Source: Corynebacterium glucuronolyticum DSM 44120
Lineage (GTDB): Bacteria; Actinomycetota; Actinomycetes; Mycobacteriales; Mycobacteriaceae
Length of the DNA stretch: 64,000 nt
Direction of reading: 5' to 3'
Assembly: GCF_030440595.1 (NCBI RefSeq)
Contig: NZ_CP047452.1
Location: 1-64,000 of the forward strand
Shown here one piece after another: positions 27,481 to 36,080 of the stretch. Numbering within the stretch: the stretch's first letter is position 1; each line of letters begins with the position of its first letter. Both the position numbers and the translations under genes were made by a program. The notes below the pieces were generated by a model that saw only the letters and a program-made list of their open reading frames with translations, made no database searches and was not told the DNA's origin.

Positions 27481-28919
27481 GGGTTAAGCGCCAAAACGTG
27501 TGTCTAATTAGAGTTGTTTTTACTCTGTGGGCTGGTGAAACATTGATGTTACGCTCTCGGCGTGAGGGCGTCCGGGGCTGATCCTTCGGGTTCCACCACT
27601 TCCCGGTCCAAATGTGCTAATGGCAGTATTCGATCCTTATTGAATGAGTGCACCAAGACCGAACTGCCCTGTTTGCCACGGGCCAATGAAACGCAACGGC
27701 AAAACAGCCAAAGGCACCCCACGCTGGCGGTGTAAGAATCCAGACTGTGGGGCATCAACAACCAGATCACACACCGACGCTATCCACGCCGCCCGGTTTC
27801 GCGTGTTCATGGATTGGATCATGGGCACGCGTTCGCTTGACCAGATAGCCGCTTCACACAAGCATGGCCTGCGTACATTGACACGATGGTTTAAACCTTT
27901 TTGGGCAGTCCAGATTCCTGACAACACTGACCACCACCGTGTGTACGACCAGATCTTCATCGACGGCACCTACTTCAACACCAACTGTCTGCTTGTTGCC
28001 TCCACCACCGACCATGTTGTGGCGTGGCACTGGTGCTTCACCGAGGATGCCTACGCCTACAGCCAGCTCCTTAACAAACTCGCACCACCAAAAGTCGTGA
28101 CAACAGACGGACAGAAAGGAGCCCTGAAAGCCATTAAAAACTGCTGGCCTGATACCCGCATCCAACGCTGTCTCGTCCACGTTAAACGCAACATCCAAAC
28201 CTATGTCACCCTCAACCCACAAACACCAGCAGGCAAAGCACTACGCAAGCTATCCCTTGATCTGCTGCGTATCACCACCACTGACCAAGCCACCGAGTGG
28301 GTCATCAACCTACAAAAATTCCACACTGTGTTTCGTGACTGGCTCAACGAAAAGACCTACCTTAAAGACATCACCGATGAAAGCCTGATCCCAAAATCCA
28401 AACGTAACAACAAGAAATGGTGGTACACCCACTACCGGACCCGCAGCGCCTACACACTGCTGGAAAGACTTGTCCGCAACCACCACCTCTTCACCTACCT
28501 CACCCCACCCGACGAGGTCAGTGAACGAAAAGCAACAACCAACAGTCTGGAAGGCGGCATCAACGCCGCAATCAAAACCCTCCTACACAACCACAGGGGA
28601 CTACCCGAAGGTCACCAACGTGTCATCTGCGATTGGTGGTTGTAACTACATACGCAACTGCCTGGCGACACCGAAAAGATCGCCAGGCAGCAACACTGGG
28701 GACAGGCCGGACTCGCCAAAGCTCAAGCCATCATCACCCAAGAGCATGAAGCCACCTATGGAAACGCAGACGGCCGACCAGCCACCTACGACACCGCAAT
28801 CGACTCCACACCCACCAACTCTATCGGCATACGCAAAGGATGGGCAGGCAGAAACTAGACACACAAAATGGCCAACCCACACGACACGCCGAAAAGACAC
28901 ACGTTTTGGCGCTTAACCC
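27481..28919 (+). mobile_element. IS256/IS1249-type insertion sequence
   Basis: 1439 bp bounded by 25-bp perfect terminal inverted repeats (left GGGTTAAGCGCCAAAACGTG..., 27481-27505; right 28895-28919). It is flanked by an exact 8-bp target duplication CCGTAGTC (27473-27480 and 28920-28927). The duplication length fits the IS256 superfamily. A truncated second copy lies at 52.25-52.70 kb. Confidence 0.93.
27644..28858 (+). pseudogene. IS1249-type transposase, interrupted by one nonsense codon
   Basis: The frame starts MSAPRPNCPVCHGPMKRNGK with a zinc-finger-like N-terminus (CPVC...CKNPDC). It carries a DDE transposase core: FIDGTYF (first Asp), VVTTDGQKGA (second Asp), and a C-terminal Glu in the NSLEGGIN region. 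A TAA at 28643-28645, after HQRVICDWWL, stops it at 333 residues. The same frame continues for 70 more codons (LHTQLPGDTEKIARQ... to KGWAGRN) to TAG at 28856-28858. In homologues that position is usually an aromatic residue, so TAT or TAC to TAA is likely. Probably inactive. Confidence 0.85.
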
Positions 28920-28940
28920 CCGTAGTCTTTTGGATATACA

Positions 28941-28969
28941 ACGACCCCGGACGCGAGATCCGGGGTCGT
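28941..28969 (+). terminator. Hairpin upstream of the HEPN/Abi-like gene
   Basis: Perfect 11-bp inverted repeat ACGACCCCGGA (28941-28951) / TCCGGGGTCGT (28959-28969). No T tract follows, so it is either a weak terminator or a structural element of the inserted segment. Confidence 0.5.
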
Positions 28970-29054
28970 GGGGTAAAGTGCGCTGGTCTACACCAGCGCT
29001 CGGTGGTAAAGGTTAGCATTTGAGTCGATGGCAGACAAGCATAGATGAGAAGCG

Positions 29055-29701
29055 ATGCTGGGCTCTGCACGGTTCCAGAAGTATTATGAAGCGGCTGCAC
29101 AGGACGTAGATAGGGCTGTTGATCTTTACAGGTGGAACACTCGTCTTGCAGGGGAGTTTCACGCTCAGCTTTCGTACTTCGAGATACTTCTTCGAAACGC
29201 TATGGACAGTGCGGTCATAGGGATTGGTGTGTGGAGCGTCAAACTGCGGGGCTTCTCTATGAAATGATGAGTACCCCGCTTAGGCAGGCGCGAAAACGAG
29301 CGCTACGAGAGTCGAAACGCCGAGGCTTACGTACAGGGGTGAGTCACGATGATATTCTTGCGCAGCTCACGATGGGGAATTGGTCCAATTTGCTGGGAGA
29401 AGCTCTTCCCGTTCACAAGTCGAATGCCAAGGTCTTGTGGAAGGTTGGATTGCATCGAGCGTTCCCGAACGCCAGCAGTGATGACCAATCCAGAAAGGAC
29501 ATAGGGCGAAAGGTTGAGCGCTTAACTCGTCTCCGTAACCGTGTTGCTCATCAGGAAAATCTTCTGAAGACCAACGTGAGAAGTCGCCTGCATGACATGC
29601 TCTCCGTTTTGAGCGCGATCGATGCAAGCTATCCGGAATGGGTGATGAAGGGGAGTCAGGTGCGGAAAATTGTGAGGGAGGATCCGCGGAGGCAATGGTG
29701 A
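29055..29701 (+). pseudogene. Abi-like HEPN protein, frameshifted
   Basis: The N-terminal part in frame 3 (MLGSARFQKYYEAAAQDVDR, then LYRWNTRLAGEF, FEILLRNAMDSA) and the remainder in frame 2 (QTAGLLYEMMSTPLRQARKR, LTMGNWSNLLG, LTRLRNRVAHQENLL) together make one Abi-type protein of about 210 residues. The HEPN ribonuclease motif R-N-R-V-A-H is intact. The frame changes between about 29220 and 29250 by one nucleotide. It lies in a segment bounded by 39-bp direct repeats and its stop nearly touches the right repeat. Abi/HEPN proteins act in phage abortive infection. This copy is probably dead, unless the shift is programmed or an assembly error. Confidence 0.7.
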
Positions 29702-29703
29702 CG

Positions 29704-29742
29704 CGGCCTCATCCGCACCCGGCGAGCACCCGCCTGAGCGCC
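29704..29742. repeat. 39-bp direct repeat, right copy
   Basis: Identical to 27379-27417. Here it forms the 3' end of the minus-strand nuclease gene (stop at 29709-29711). See the left copy. Confidence 0.9.
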
Positions 29743-30374
29743 TCCTTCTCCGCCTCCGTCACCCACAGCCCATACGCCGCCTTCACCGCCACCTGCCGCG
29801 CCGCATACTCGCACCGCCCCGCAGGCGGCAGCCACGCCGCCGCATCCGCCGCCTTCTTCTGCTCATTCAAAGAACCCTTCACTGCGAGCAAATTCCGCGG
29901 GTCGTTGGCAAAGTTCCGCCGCTTCTCGTCCGACCACGCAAACGCCCCCGTCTGCCACGCGTTCGCCAGCGCCACCACATGGTCAATCTGCACCTGCCCG
30001 GACGTCTTCGCCCCACGCTGAAACGCAATCACGTCCCCGCTGTACGGATCGTGCAATGTCCCGCTCAGCACAACACACCCCCGCGTCCCTGGCTTTACGA
30101 CGACGTCCTCAAGCTGTGTCCTCAAAACGTCATTGCGGGTGTCACACCCGTTGTGTCCGCCCTCCACAGTGACATCGTCGGACCACTTCTGGCCGAACGC
30201 CTCCCGCGAGTACGCATACATCCCACCGCTGGAGTCCTTCGTCGGTGCCTTCCCTTTTACCTCCAGCGTGGCAAGCTGCTCCAGCGCCGGCGGAACGGCC
30301 CCCCTCTGCCACCACACCCCACCAGTGACAACACACGCGATGACGATCAGTACAACAAACACGCCTCGCCACAT
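29709..30374 (-). CDS. Membrane-anchored HNH nuclease (DUF1524 type)
   Basis: 221 residues from ATG 30374. An N-terminal signal-anchor (GVFVVLIVIACVVTGGVWW) puts the domain outside the membrane. The nuclease core GCDTRNDVLRTQL, SGQVQIDHVVALANAWQTG and DPRNLLAVKGSLNEQKKAAD has the DHxxxL and N...LNxxK pattern of DUF1524/GmrSD-C-like HNH enzymes, and two Cys pairs (NGCDT/RGCVV, GRCEY/AGCG) suit an exported protein. Likely an extracellular or cell-surface DNase. The upstream reading frame is antisense to a neighbour and was not used. Its 3' end overlaps the right 39-bp repeat. Confidence 0.75.
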   Translation of the reverse strand: MWRGVFVVLIVIACVVTGGVWWQRGAVPPALEQLATLEVKGKAPTKDSSGGMYAYSREAFGQKWSDDVTVEGGHNGCDTRNDVLRTQLEDVVVKPGTRGCVVLSGTLHDPYSGDVIAFQRGAKTSGQVQIDHVVALANAWQTGAFAWSDEKRRNFANDPRNLLAVKGSLNEQKKAADAAAWLPPAGRCEYAARQVAVKAAYGLWVTEAEKEALRRVLAGCG

Positions 30375-30402
30375 ATAAAAGACACTATCATCGAGAATTG
30401 GG

Positions 30403-30741
30403 AAGTTTTTCCACGGCCTGACGGTCGCCACGTTCATCGTCTCCCTCCCGGCTATCTTCATGACGCTCGGTTTCGGCATCCTCTCCATCGTCAACACGAC
30501 GGTTCCCCTCGGCGCCGGCCTCGGCACCGTGTACTGCCTGGCCACCCGCAGGCTCACCACCCTCGCCTCCCGGTTCATGGCCGCCGGCCATTTCATCTGT
30601 CTGATCGGTCTCCTCATCCACGCGGTCATGCTTGTCGACGCTTCTTCGGGCTGGGAGCTCCTCTTCCTCCCCCTCGCCTTCGGTCCCGGCCAAATCGTCG
30701 CCTTCATTGGCCTCGTCCTCGCCGCCCGTGAGGCGGCCTGA
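30403..30741 (+). pseudogene. Four-helix membrane protein, paralogue B (start codon lost)
   Basis: From 30403 the frame reads KFFHGLTVATFIVSLPAIFM, collinear with KLLTRVSIASVIVSVPAIAW of paralogue A, and ends LLFLPLAFGPGQIVAFIGLV. The codon aligned with the ATG of paralogue A is GGG (30400-30402). The first available ATG is 30460, which would remove helix 1. Either it is silenced, or it starts internally and makes a 93-residue product. Confidence 0.6.
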
Positions 30742-31064
30742 CCTCCAGCAGTGGCATCCCCTCAACGACAAGCGCGAAAGATTGCCTTCGGTCCCGTCTG
30801 TGGAGCCAATAGAGATGGGTTCAGGAAGCGCCAAGCGCCGACACCTTCACTTTTTGCAGCAGATTCGCCCTCAACCCTTAAAAAACCATGGTTTCCGTGA
30901 AATCTGCTGCAAAAACTAAAATCTAAACGCCAACAGAATAGGGGACCCGTATTCTAACGAGAGGCACCCGCGTATGTAACAATCCGCAGGTCGCGGTGAA
31001 CTCGCCAAGGCCGATATGTACAAATTTCGACGTTTTTTCGGCATATTGAAGTGTACATATAAAA
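30742..31064. other. Intergenic region with a long inverted repeat
   Basis: No gene seen. 30851-30865 and 30901-30915 form a 15-bp perfect inverted repeat (TTTTTGCAGCAGATT and complement). Its 35-nt loop contains a 12-bp palindrome AAACCATGGTTT (30883-30894). It could be a bidirectional terminator (the arms begin and end in T/A tracts) between the converging membrane-protein relic and the yhgE relic. Confidence 0.6.
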
Positions 31065-32370
31065 CTACAGCGCCAGCTCCGGGTGCAGGTCCTTCCGCAT
31101 CATGACCCGCTCCCGCCAGTTCGACAGCACCACCACAACGAGCCCGCCGACAAAGCAGCACGCCAAAACAACAGCCGCCACGCCCGGCCGCAGATCGCCA
31201 TCAAACGACCCCACCATCACGTGCCGCATCGGGTCCCACCCGTGCACCCACTGAATAAACGCCGGTCGGGTACAGACCATTCGACGAGACCAGCTTCGGC
31301 GTCATCAGCGCCATCGCGATGAGCCTGCCCACCGTCGCCCCGAAGAACGTGTAGATCGCCAAAACCAGCATGTTAAACGCGAACCCGATCCCCACCAGCG
31401 CCCCGTAAAACCCGCAGAAAGATGTCACCGGCACGCCCAGCGCGAGCCACAGGCACGTCGCCTGGATGAGGCTCATGATCAGGCCCGGCACCACAACCGT
31501 CAGCGCCGCCCGCAGGGGAGAGGCCCCCGAGTCCACGGCCCCCTGTTCAAAGGCGCAAACACCATGTGCAGAATGAGCGCGCCGAGCCACAGCGATAGCG
31601 ACAGGAAAAACGGCGACAGCCCTATGCCAAACGTCGTCAGCGTGTCGCCCCCGGTCGCGCAACCCGTGGCGAGAGCGTCCCGGCCCCCTCATCCAGCTGC
31701 ACCGCCCTGTCGGCAAGCTGTCGCGACCCCGCCACGAGCCGTTGCGTTCCATCGCGCAGCGTCGCCGTCCCCGCCACCAGTGTCCCGGGCCCGTCCTGCG
31801 GCACCACAACCTGCCCCACCGGCGTGTTCTTCAGCTGGTCGGCGATCGCGTGCGCCTCGGGGAGCTGGTCTAAGGCTCCTGTCACCGGTCCCGTTAGCTT
31901 GTCGACGCCTCCCGCCAGCCTTCCTGCTCCGTCACCCATCTGCACGGTCGCCCCCTGCAGGTCGGCAAGGCCACCCTGCAGTTTCGTCGCGCCCTCAATC
32001 GCGGTCCCTGGCCCGCCGCGCGCCTTTTCCGCGCCGTCGGAAAACCCAACAAAGATCTTGTTCATGATCTGCTCGGACACGGAATCCCCAATTGTCGGCG
32101 TCATCACCGTCGTCGTCTGGTCTTTCAGGCCGGTGACGGTATCCGTAAACCCTGCGGGTATTTCCACCCCAGGTAGTACGTCCCGTCGGCAATCCCCGAG
32201 CGCGCCTCGGAGGCGCTCACCACGTGAAAGTTCATCACGTCAGCGTCGACAAGCTTCTCCGTAACCGTCGAGCCCACCTCACCAGAATCGCTGTTGACCA
32301 GAGCGACGGGAACCTTATCCAGATTCCCCAGAGGGTCGTAGTACGACCACACCGGAGGTCTAGCTATCAC
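31065..32370 (-). pseudogene. YhgE/Pip-type membrane protein pseudogene
   Basis: Reads in at least four fragments on the minus strand: VWSYYDPLGNLDKVPVALVN (32125-32370), a GAxxLxxG repeat region (31637-32167), the transmembrane half (31201-31809) and the C-terminus RERVMMRKDLHPELAL (31065-31280). Each aligns with the intact 683-residue protein at 59625-61676. Several frameshifts and the loss of about the first 45 codons show decay. The ATPase gene that accompanies the intact copy is missing here. Confidence 0.88.
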
Positions 32371-32426
32371 TTCATCGGTGTTCTATAATTCTGCCCGTCC
32401 AGGAAGTCTGTCAAGTAGGAGGAACA

Positions 32427-32990
32427 ATGAGGGCGGATGCCGTGCAACGCCGGCAGGCGATTATCGACGCAGCCTGTGAGGTGTTCCGCACCGTCCCCTC
32501 CAAAGACATCACCCTCACCCTCATCGCCAAGCGCGCGGGCGTCGGCATCGCCACCCTCTACCGCAATTTCCCCACCCGCACCCACCTCAACATCGCGTGC
32601 GGCCTCGACCTTCTCAGCCAGCTCGACCACGCCATCGACCGCCTCAACGCCCAATTCGACACCGACCCCGAAACAACTTTCGACCACTTCGTCTGGGCGC
32701 TTGTCCATAACGGCATCGGCACCCTCGTTGCCGTCCTTGTCCCCGAGGATCCCGACGCCGTCCCCGATGTGGTCATAAAAAGGCGCGCCGAGCTCCTCAC
32801 AAAAGTCGACGCCTTCCTCACCCGTGCCGCCCGCGTCGGCCTCGTCCCTCCGCACCTCACGGCCGACCAGCTCGCCGCCGAGCTCTTCGTCGTCACTCGG
32901 CCCCAGAACCCCACCCTCTCCCTTATGGATCCGGATGTCCGTGACCGCCTTGTCGGCCGTCTCCTCTTCTGTTGGAGGAATCAGCGCTGA
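32427..32990 (+). CDS. TetR-family regulator, copy 1
   Basis: 187 residues. The HTH begins MRADAVQRRQAIIDAACEVF and continues ITLTLIAKRAGVGIATLYRN FPTR, the canonical TetR recognition helix. The ligand-binding half is closely similar to the copy at 62414, including DPDVRDRLVGRLLF at the end. AGGAGG precedes ATG 32427. It is divergent from the yhgE pseudogene, whose intact counterpart it presumably once controlled. Confidence 0.88.
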   Translation: MRADAVQRRQAIIDAACEVFRTVPSKDITLTLIAKRAGVGIATLYRNFPTRTHLNIACGLDLLSQLDHAIDRLNAQFDTDPETTFDHFVWALVHNGIGTLVAVLVPEDPDAVPDVVIKRRAELLTKVDAFLTRAARVGLVPPHLTADQLAAELFVVTRPQNPTLSLMDPDVRDRLVGRLLFCWRNQR

Positions 32991-33015
32991 AAAAAGCTCC
33001 CCACGAAGGGGGAGC
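32989..33015 (-). terminator. Terminator for the crtB-microprotein transcript
   Basis: On the minus strand GCTCCCC (33015-33009 read as complement) pairs with GGGGAGC around a short loop and is followed by a run of T (complement of A at 32990-32995). It lies 18 nt beyond the second microprotein stop, supporting transcription through the small genes. Confidence 0.8.
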
Positions 33016-33032
33016 GGTGTGTTTCCGGTTGG

Positions 33033-33113
33033 TTACCTCGTTGCGCGGTAGCTCCAGCGCCCGAGGAAGTAGCTGCCGATGATGAGGGCGACGCCGATTA
33101 TTGCTGCGATCAT
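33033..33113 (-). CDS. Membrane microprotein B (26 residues)
   Basis: MIAAIIGVALIIGSYFLGRW followed by SYRATR: one hydrophobic helix with a basic tail. Its ATG overlaps the stop of microprotein A (ATGA), the tightest form of translational coupling, and it is followed by a good terminator. Such pairs resemble small accessory subunits of membrane transporters or oxidases, but no large partner adjoins. Function unknown. Confidence 0.55.
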   Translation of the reverse strand: MIAAIIGVALIIGSYFLGRWSYRATR

Positions 33114-33193
33114 GCGTGGGACCTTTCGTGCACGTATCCGAGGGCGAACATCACGCCGCAGCCCGCGACGATGGAGAGCCAGTACAAGGTCAT
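33110..33193 (-). CDS. Membrane microprotein A (27 residues)
   Basis: MTLYWLSIVAGCGVMFALGY then VHERSHA: a single transmembrane helix and a short hydrophilic tail. ATG at 33193 has CGAAAGGA 6 nt upstream on the minus strand. It begins 38 nt after the crtB stop in the same orientation and overlaps microprotein B by 4 nt. Confidence 0.6.
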   Translation of the reverse strand: MTLYWLSIVAGCGVMFALGYVHERSHA

Positions 33194-33231
33194 AGCGATT
33201 CCTTTCGAGGATTATAGGGGCATTTCCCACC

Positions 33232-34029
33232 TTACCCCCGCGCCACCGCCCGCGCCGCGATCGCCGCCTTTTCCCAGGCAGGAACGTGTGCGCGCCGGGC
33301 ATGCAGCTCCTGGGTCGTCATCGCGTCGAGTTGCTCCGTCAGCCGCCCATAAATCCCGGCCGCCGCCCGCACGCCCACCCGCGCGCCCCGCGGCAGCTCC
33401 TCAATGGTCGGTGTCGCCTCCGCCAGGTCGGCCCTGATGGATTCCACAATTTTTTGCTTGTCGACGCTCGTCAGGTCCCTGGGGTAGTACGCCCGCCCGA
33501 GTCCTACGGTATCCTCGTGCAGGTCGCGGAGGAAGTTGACCTTTTGAAACGCGGCCCCCAGGTGCCGCGCCCCGTTTTCCAGGTATGCCCGGTCGCCGGC
33601 GTAGGGCGCGTCGGCGAGAAACACGTCTAAACATAAGAGCCCGATGACTTCCGCGGAGCCGTATATATATTGTGTGAGTTCTTCCGGCGTGTATTCCCGG
33701 GGCGTGAGATCCGCCCGCATGGAGGCGAAAAAGGCGCGCAGGTGTTCCTCAGCAAATCCGCAGTGTCTCGCGGTTGCGGCGTAGGCGTGGAGGATGGGGT
33801 CGGTGTGGAAGGGCCGTGCGGGTGCCGCGCACACCGCCTCTTCGTATGCCTCTAGCTGCGCGGATGCGGTTTCCGCGGGGGCCGCCCCGTCGACAATTTC
33901 GTCGGCAATGCGGACCACGGCATACAGGTGTGCGATGTCGCGTCGCATGGCGCGGGGGAGGAGGGCGCTGGCGATGCCGAATGAGGTCGAGTATGTGGCG
34001 ATGACCTGGCGTGCTGCGCGGTGTGCCAT
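33232..34029 (-). CDS. crtB: Phytoene/squalene synthase family protein
   Basis: 265 residues. The family joins two prenyl diphosphates head-to-head, here most likely two GGPP to phytoene, the first committed step of carotenoids. Visible motifs: YSTSFGIASALLP, first aspartate-rich site RIADEIVD (about residue 42), GLLCLDVF, and second site KVNFLRDLHED (about 164-174). No other crt gene is nearby, so it may serve a pathway encoded elsewhere. A relic of a second copy lies at 62974. No strong ribosome binding site precedes ATG 34029. Confidence 0.85.
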   Translation of the reverse strand: MAHRAARQVIATYSTSFGIASALLPRAMRRDIAHLYAVVRIADEIVDGAAPAETASAQLEAYEEAVCAAPARPFHTDPILHAYAATARHCGFAEEHLRAFFASMRADLTPREYTPEELTQYIYGSAEVIGLLCLDVFLADAPYAGDRAYLENGARHLGAAFQKVNFLRDLHEDTVGLGRAYYPRDLTSVDKQKIVESIRADLAEATPTIEELPRGARVGVRAAAGIYGRLTEQLDAMTTQELHARRAHVPAWEKAAIAARAVARG

Positions 34030-34693
34030 GGTGGTGTAGATAACGGCCGCTCCTTCCTGTTCTTATTTATCTTAAGCATGAGGACACTAAGGATTCTTAG
34101 TTGGTGTGCAAAACTTCTGCGGGGAACCTAAATTTTCCGCGCTACACCGCCCCTGACCTGCGGTTTCCACGTTAAAATTAGCCTCCAGAAAGTCTTAGAT
34201 ACACGTATGTATCCACGTTTTCCTTTCGGTGCGGAAACTTAATGAGGATTCCTTAATTAAACGCCCCCAAACCCTCCCGACCAGCAAAAACACAATTTAA
34301 GATACTTCTCATTTGTGTGTTTCCTTAGGTTTGCGCCCGTCACCTTCGCAGGGTAAATGTGTCAACCATCACATTATAAGGCTTTTTCTTAGCGTCATTC
34401 TTGCCCGTTTTTTGCCCTCTTTTCCGCTCAAAAACATGTTCAAATCTAGCTGAATCCGAGCCCTATTTTCACCCTTTTCTTAAGAATGATGAACAAAACT
34501 GACAAATTTTGAGAAACCCCCTCTAACCTGCGGGTTTAGGTTGGAAATCTGCCTGAAAGTTCCCTTAAAAGTGCCTGTCTACCAGCTCCTTTTACAGCTC
34601 TGACCTGGGCAAATACAGTTAAAGGTGCAGGGAAGGAAAGATCCTCACTGGTCCTGAGGGAAAACCTGCAGAAACTGAAAGGCACTGATTGAA
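34030..34693. other. 664-bp AT-rich gene-free region
   Basis: No credible gene on either strand. It is clearly AT-richer than its neighbours, and contains several TTAAG/CTTAAG motifs and an everted repeat TAACCTGCGGGTTTAGGTT (34531-34549). It must carry the divergent promoters of crtB and the secreted protease. The length and composition leave room for extra regulation or a small RNA. GGAAAGG-like purine tracts near 34628-34640 are far from the protease ATG (34694). Confidence 0.5.
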
Positions 34694-35602
34694 ATGAGCA
34701 CCGTAGTTCGAAAACTTTGGAACAGCGTTGCTGCTATCGCCATCGCAGCCGCCGCAGTTGTCGCCCCGACAACCGCCTCCGCCATCACCCAGGGCACCGA
34801 TGCCCGGATGGGCACCGTCGCCGATTCCACGGCCCGTGTCCAGGTGGGCAACAGGAGCTGCACCGGTACGCTCATCTCCAGCGAGTGGATCCTCACCGCG
34901 AAGCACTGCCAGGGCGTTGGCGATTACTCCTTCATTTCCGTCGGCGCTCCTGCTGAAGGCGAGAAGGCCCGCGTCGCCAAGGTCGTCAAGCACCCCTCCT
35001 CCGATCTCATGCTGGTGAAGGCAAACAAGCGCCTGCAGTCCCCGGTTGCGGATCTCGCCACCTCCTACACCGCCGAGGGCAAGGCCGGTTACTCCATGGG
35101 TTGGGGTTCGGTCATGGAAAACGGTAAGAAGGTCATCCAGCAGGCCGATGTCGAGGTCCAGCGCCGCGTCACCAACGTCCCCGGCTCCCTCGACGCGGGC
35201 GACACCTTCTATGAGGGGTACGTCTACAACGGCCATCTCGGCAAGGGCGACTCCGGTGGCCCCCTGTTTGTCGACGGCAAGCTCGCCGGGGTTGCCTCCC
35301 TTGCCAACGAAGCCAAGGAGGGCTCCCGCCTCGACGGCGCCCTCGGCTGGTGGATCCCCGTGCAGGATCACTACGCCTGGATCTCCCAGGTGACGGGCAT
35401 CGCCACCCCGGCCGTGTCCGGCGAGAAGACCACCGAGTGGGACGCAATGCAATACGGCACGATCGCCCCGCCGGTTGAGGTCCCCGCCTCCGTCCAGGCC
35501 CTCCAGGCCCTGGAGACCATTCACGGAACCACGCAGGCGCTGTACGAGGCCACGGAAGAGGGCGGCGCCCTCTACAACCTCAGCTCGCAGCTGTCCTCCT
35601 AA
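34694..35602 (+). CDS. Secreted trypsin-like serine protease (S1)
   Basis: 302 residues. Signal peptide MSTVVRKLWNSVAAIAIAAA to TTASA, then ITQGTDARMGTVADSTARVQ. Catalytic triad: His71 in LTAKHC, Asp104 in SSDLMLVK, Ser187 in GKGDSGGP. A Cys pair (RSCTG/KHCQ) brackets the His loop. After the protease domain a tail of about 60 residues (VPASVQALQALETIHGTTQA) is unassigned. Start ATG 34694. A symmetrical terminator follows. Confidence 0.9.
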   Translation: MSTVVRKLWNSVAAIAIAAAAVVAPTTASAITQGTDARMGTVADSTARVQVGNRSCTGTLISSEWILTAKHCQGVGDYSFISVGAPAEGEKARVAKVVKHPSSDLMLVKANKRLQSPVADLATSYTAEGKAGYSMGWGSVMENGKKVIQQADVEVQRRVTNVPGSLDAGDTFYEGYVYNGHLGKGDSGGPLFVDGKLAGVASLANEAKEGSRLDGALGWWIPVQDHYAWISQVTGIATPAVSGEKTTEWDAMQYGTIAPPVEVPASVQALQALETIHGTTQALYEATEEGGALYNLSSQLSS

Positions 35603-35708
35603 TTAATAAGCCACCTTCGTACGAAGGGTGATCTTCCCGGTTTCCTTGGGTCGCGCCAGTACTTGCCTTTCGCCGGTGCGGTAAAGGGGGAGTGGGAAAA
35701 AGAGAAAA

Positions 35709-35744
35709 CGGGTTTCGATGCCAGGACCAGGGCGTCGAAACCCG
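35709..35744. terminator. Bidirectional-type hairpin after the protease gene
   Basis: A 10-bp perfect inverted repeat CGGGTTTCGA (35709-35718) / TCGAAACCCG (35735-35744), extended by partial pairing inside, is flanked by A-rich DNA on the left and CTTTCT on the right. Confidence 0.75.
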
Positions 35745-35857
35745 CTTTCTCGCTGTGACGTATCCAACCCTAACCACAACAAAGTGGCGCAAATCGCAAT
35801 TCACTTCATGCCCGGATACAATCAGATACGTATGACGAATGACAGAAAGGGCCAGGA

Positions 35858-36046
35858 ATGACAGCCCCAGAACTTTCCCGACGCAGCTTCCTCGGCTGGT
35901 CGGCGGCGGCAGGCTCCGCCGCCCTCGTATTCAACCCCCTGCCCGCCCACGGCGGCGCCAAAGAGTCGACTCCGTCGACGCAGGAAAAAATCGTCTGGTC
36001 AGCCTGCACCGTCAACTGCGGTTCCCGCTCCCCCGTCCCATGGTGA
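35858..36046 (+). pseudogene. Remnant of a DMSO reductase-type catalytic subunit (dmsA)
   Basis: 62 residues only. The twin-arginine signal LSRRSFLGWSAAAGSAALVF is followed by EKIVWSACTVNCGSRSPV, the start of DmsA-type molybdopterin enzymes where the Cys residues begin the Fe-S ligand set. The third expected residue region (GSRCP) has Ser in place of Cys, and the gene stops at 36046. About 700 residues are missing. GAAAGGGCCAGGA upstream is a good ribosome binding site, so the fragment may still be translated. Confidence 0.75.
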
Positions 36047-36080
36047 ACGGGTTTTCGTCCCGACGGATGCGGTTTCCTGG

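Noticed and set aside
29200-29270. Programmed frameshift in the Abi-like gene
   Set aside because: No slippery heptamer or downstream structure is evident; simple pseudogenisation or a sequencing error is more likely.
34531-34549. DtxR box upstream of the protease
   Set aside because: The half-sites are everted (ACCT...AGGT) rather than in the AGGT...ACCT orientation of DtxR boxes.
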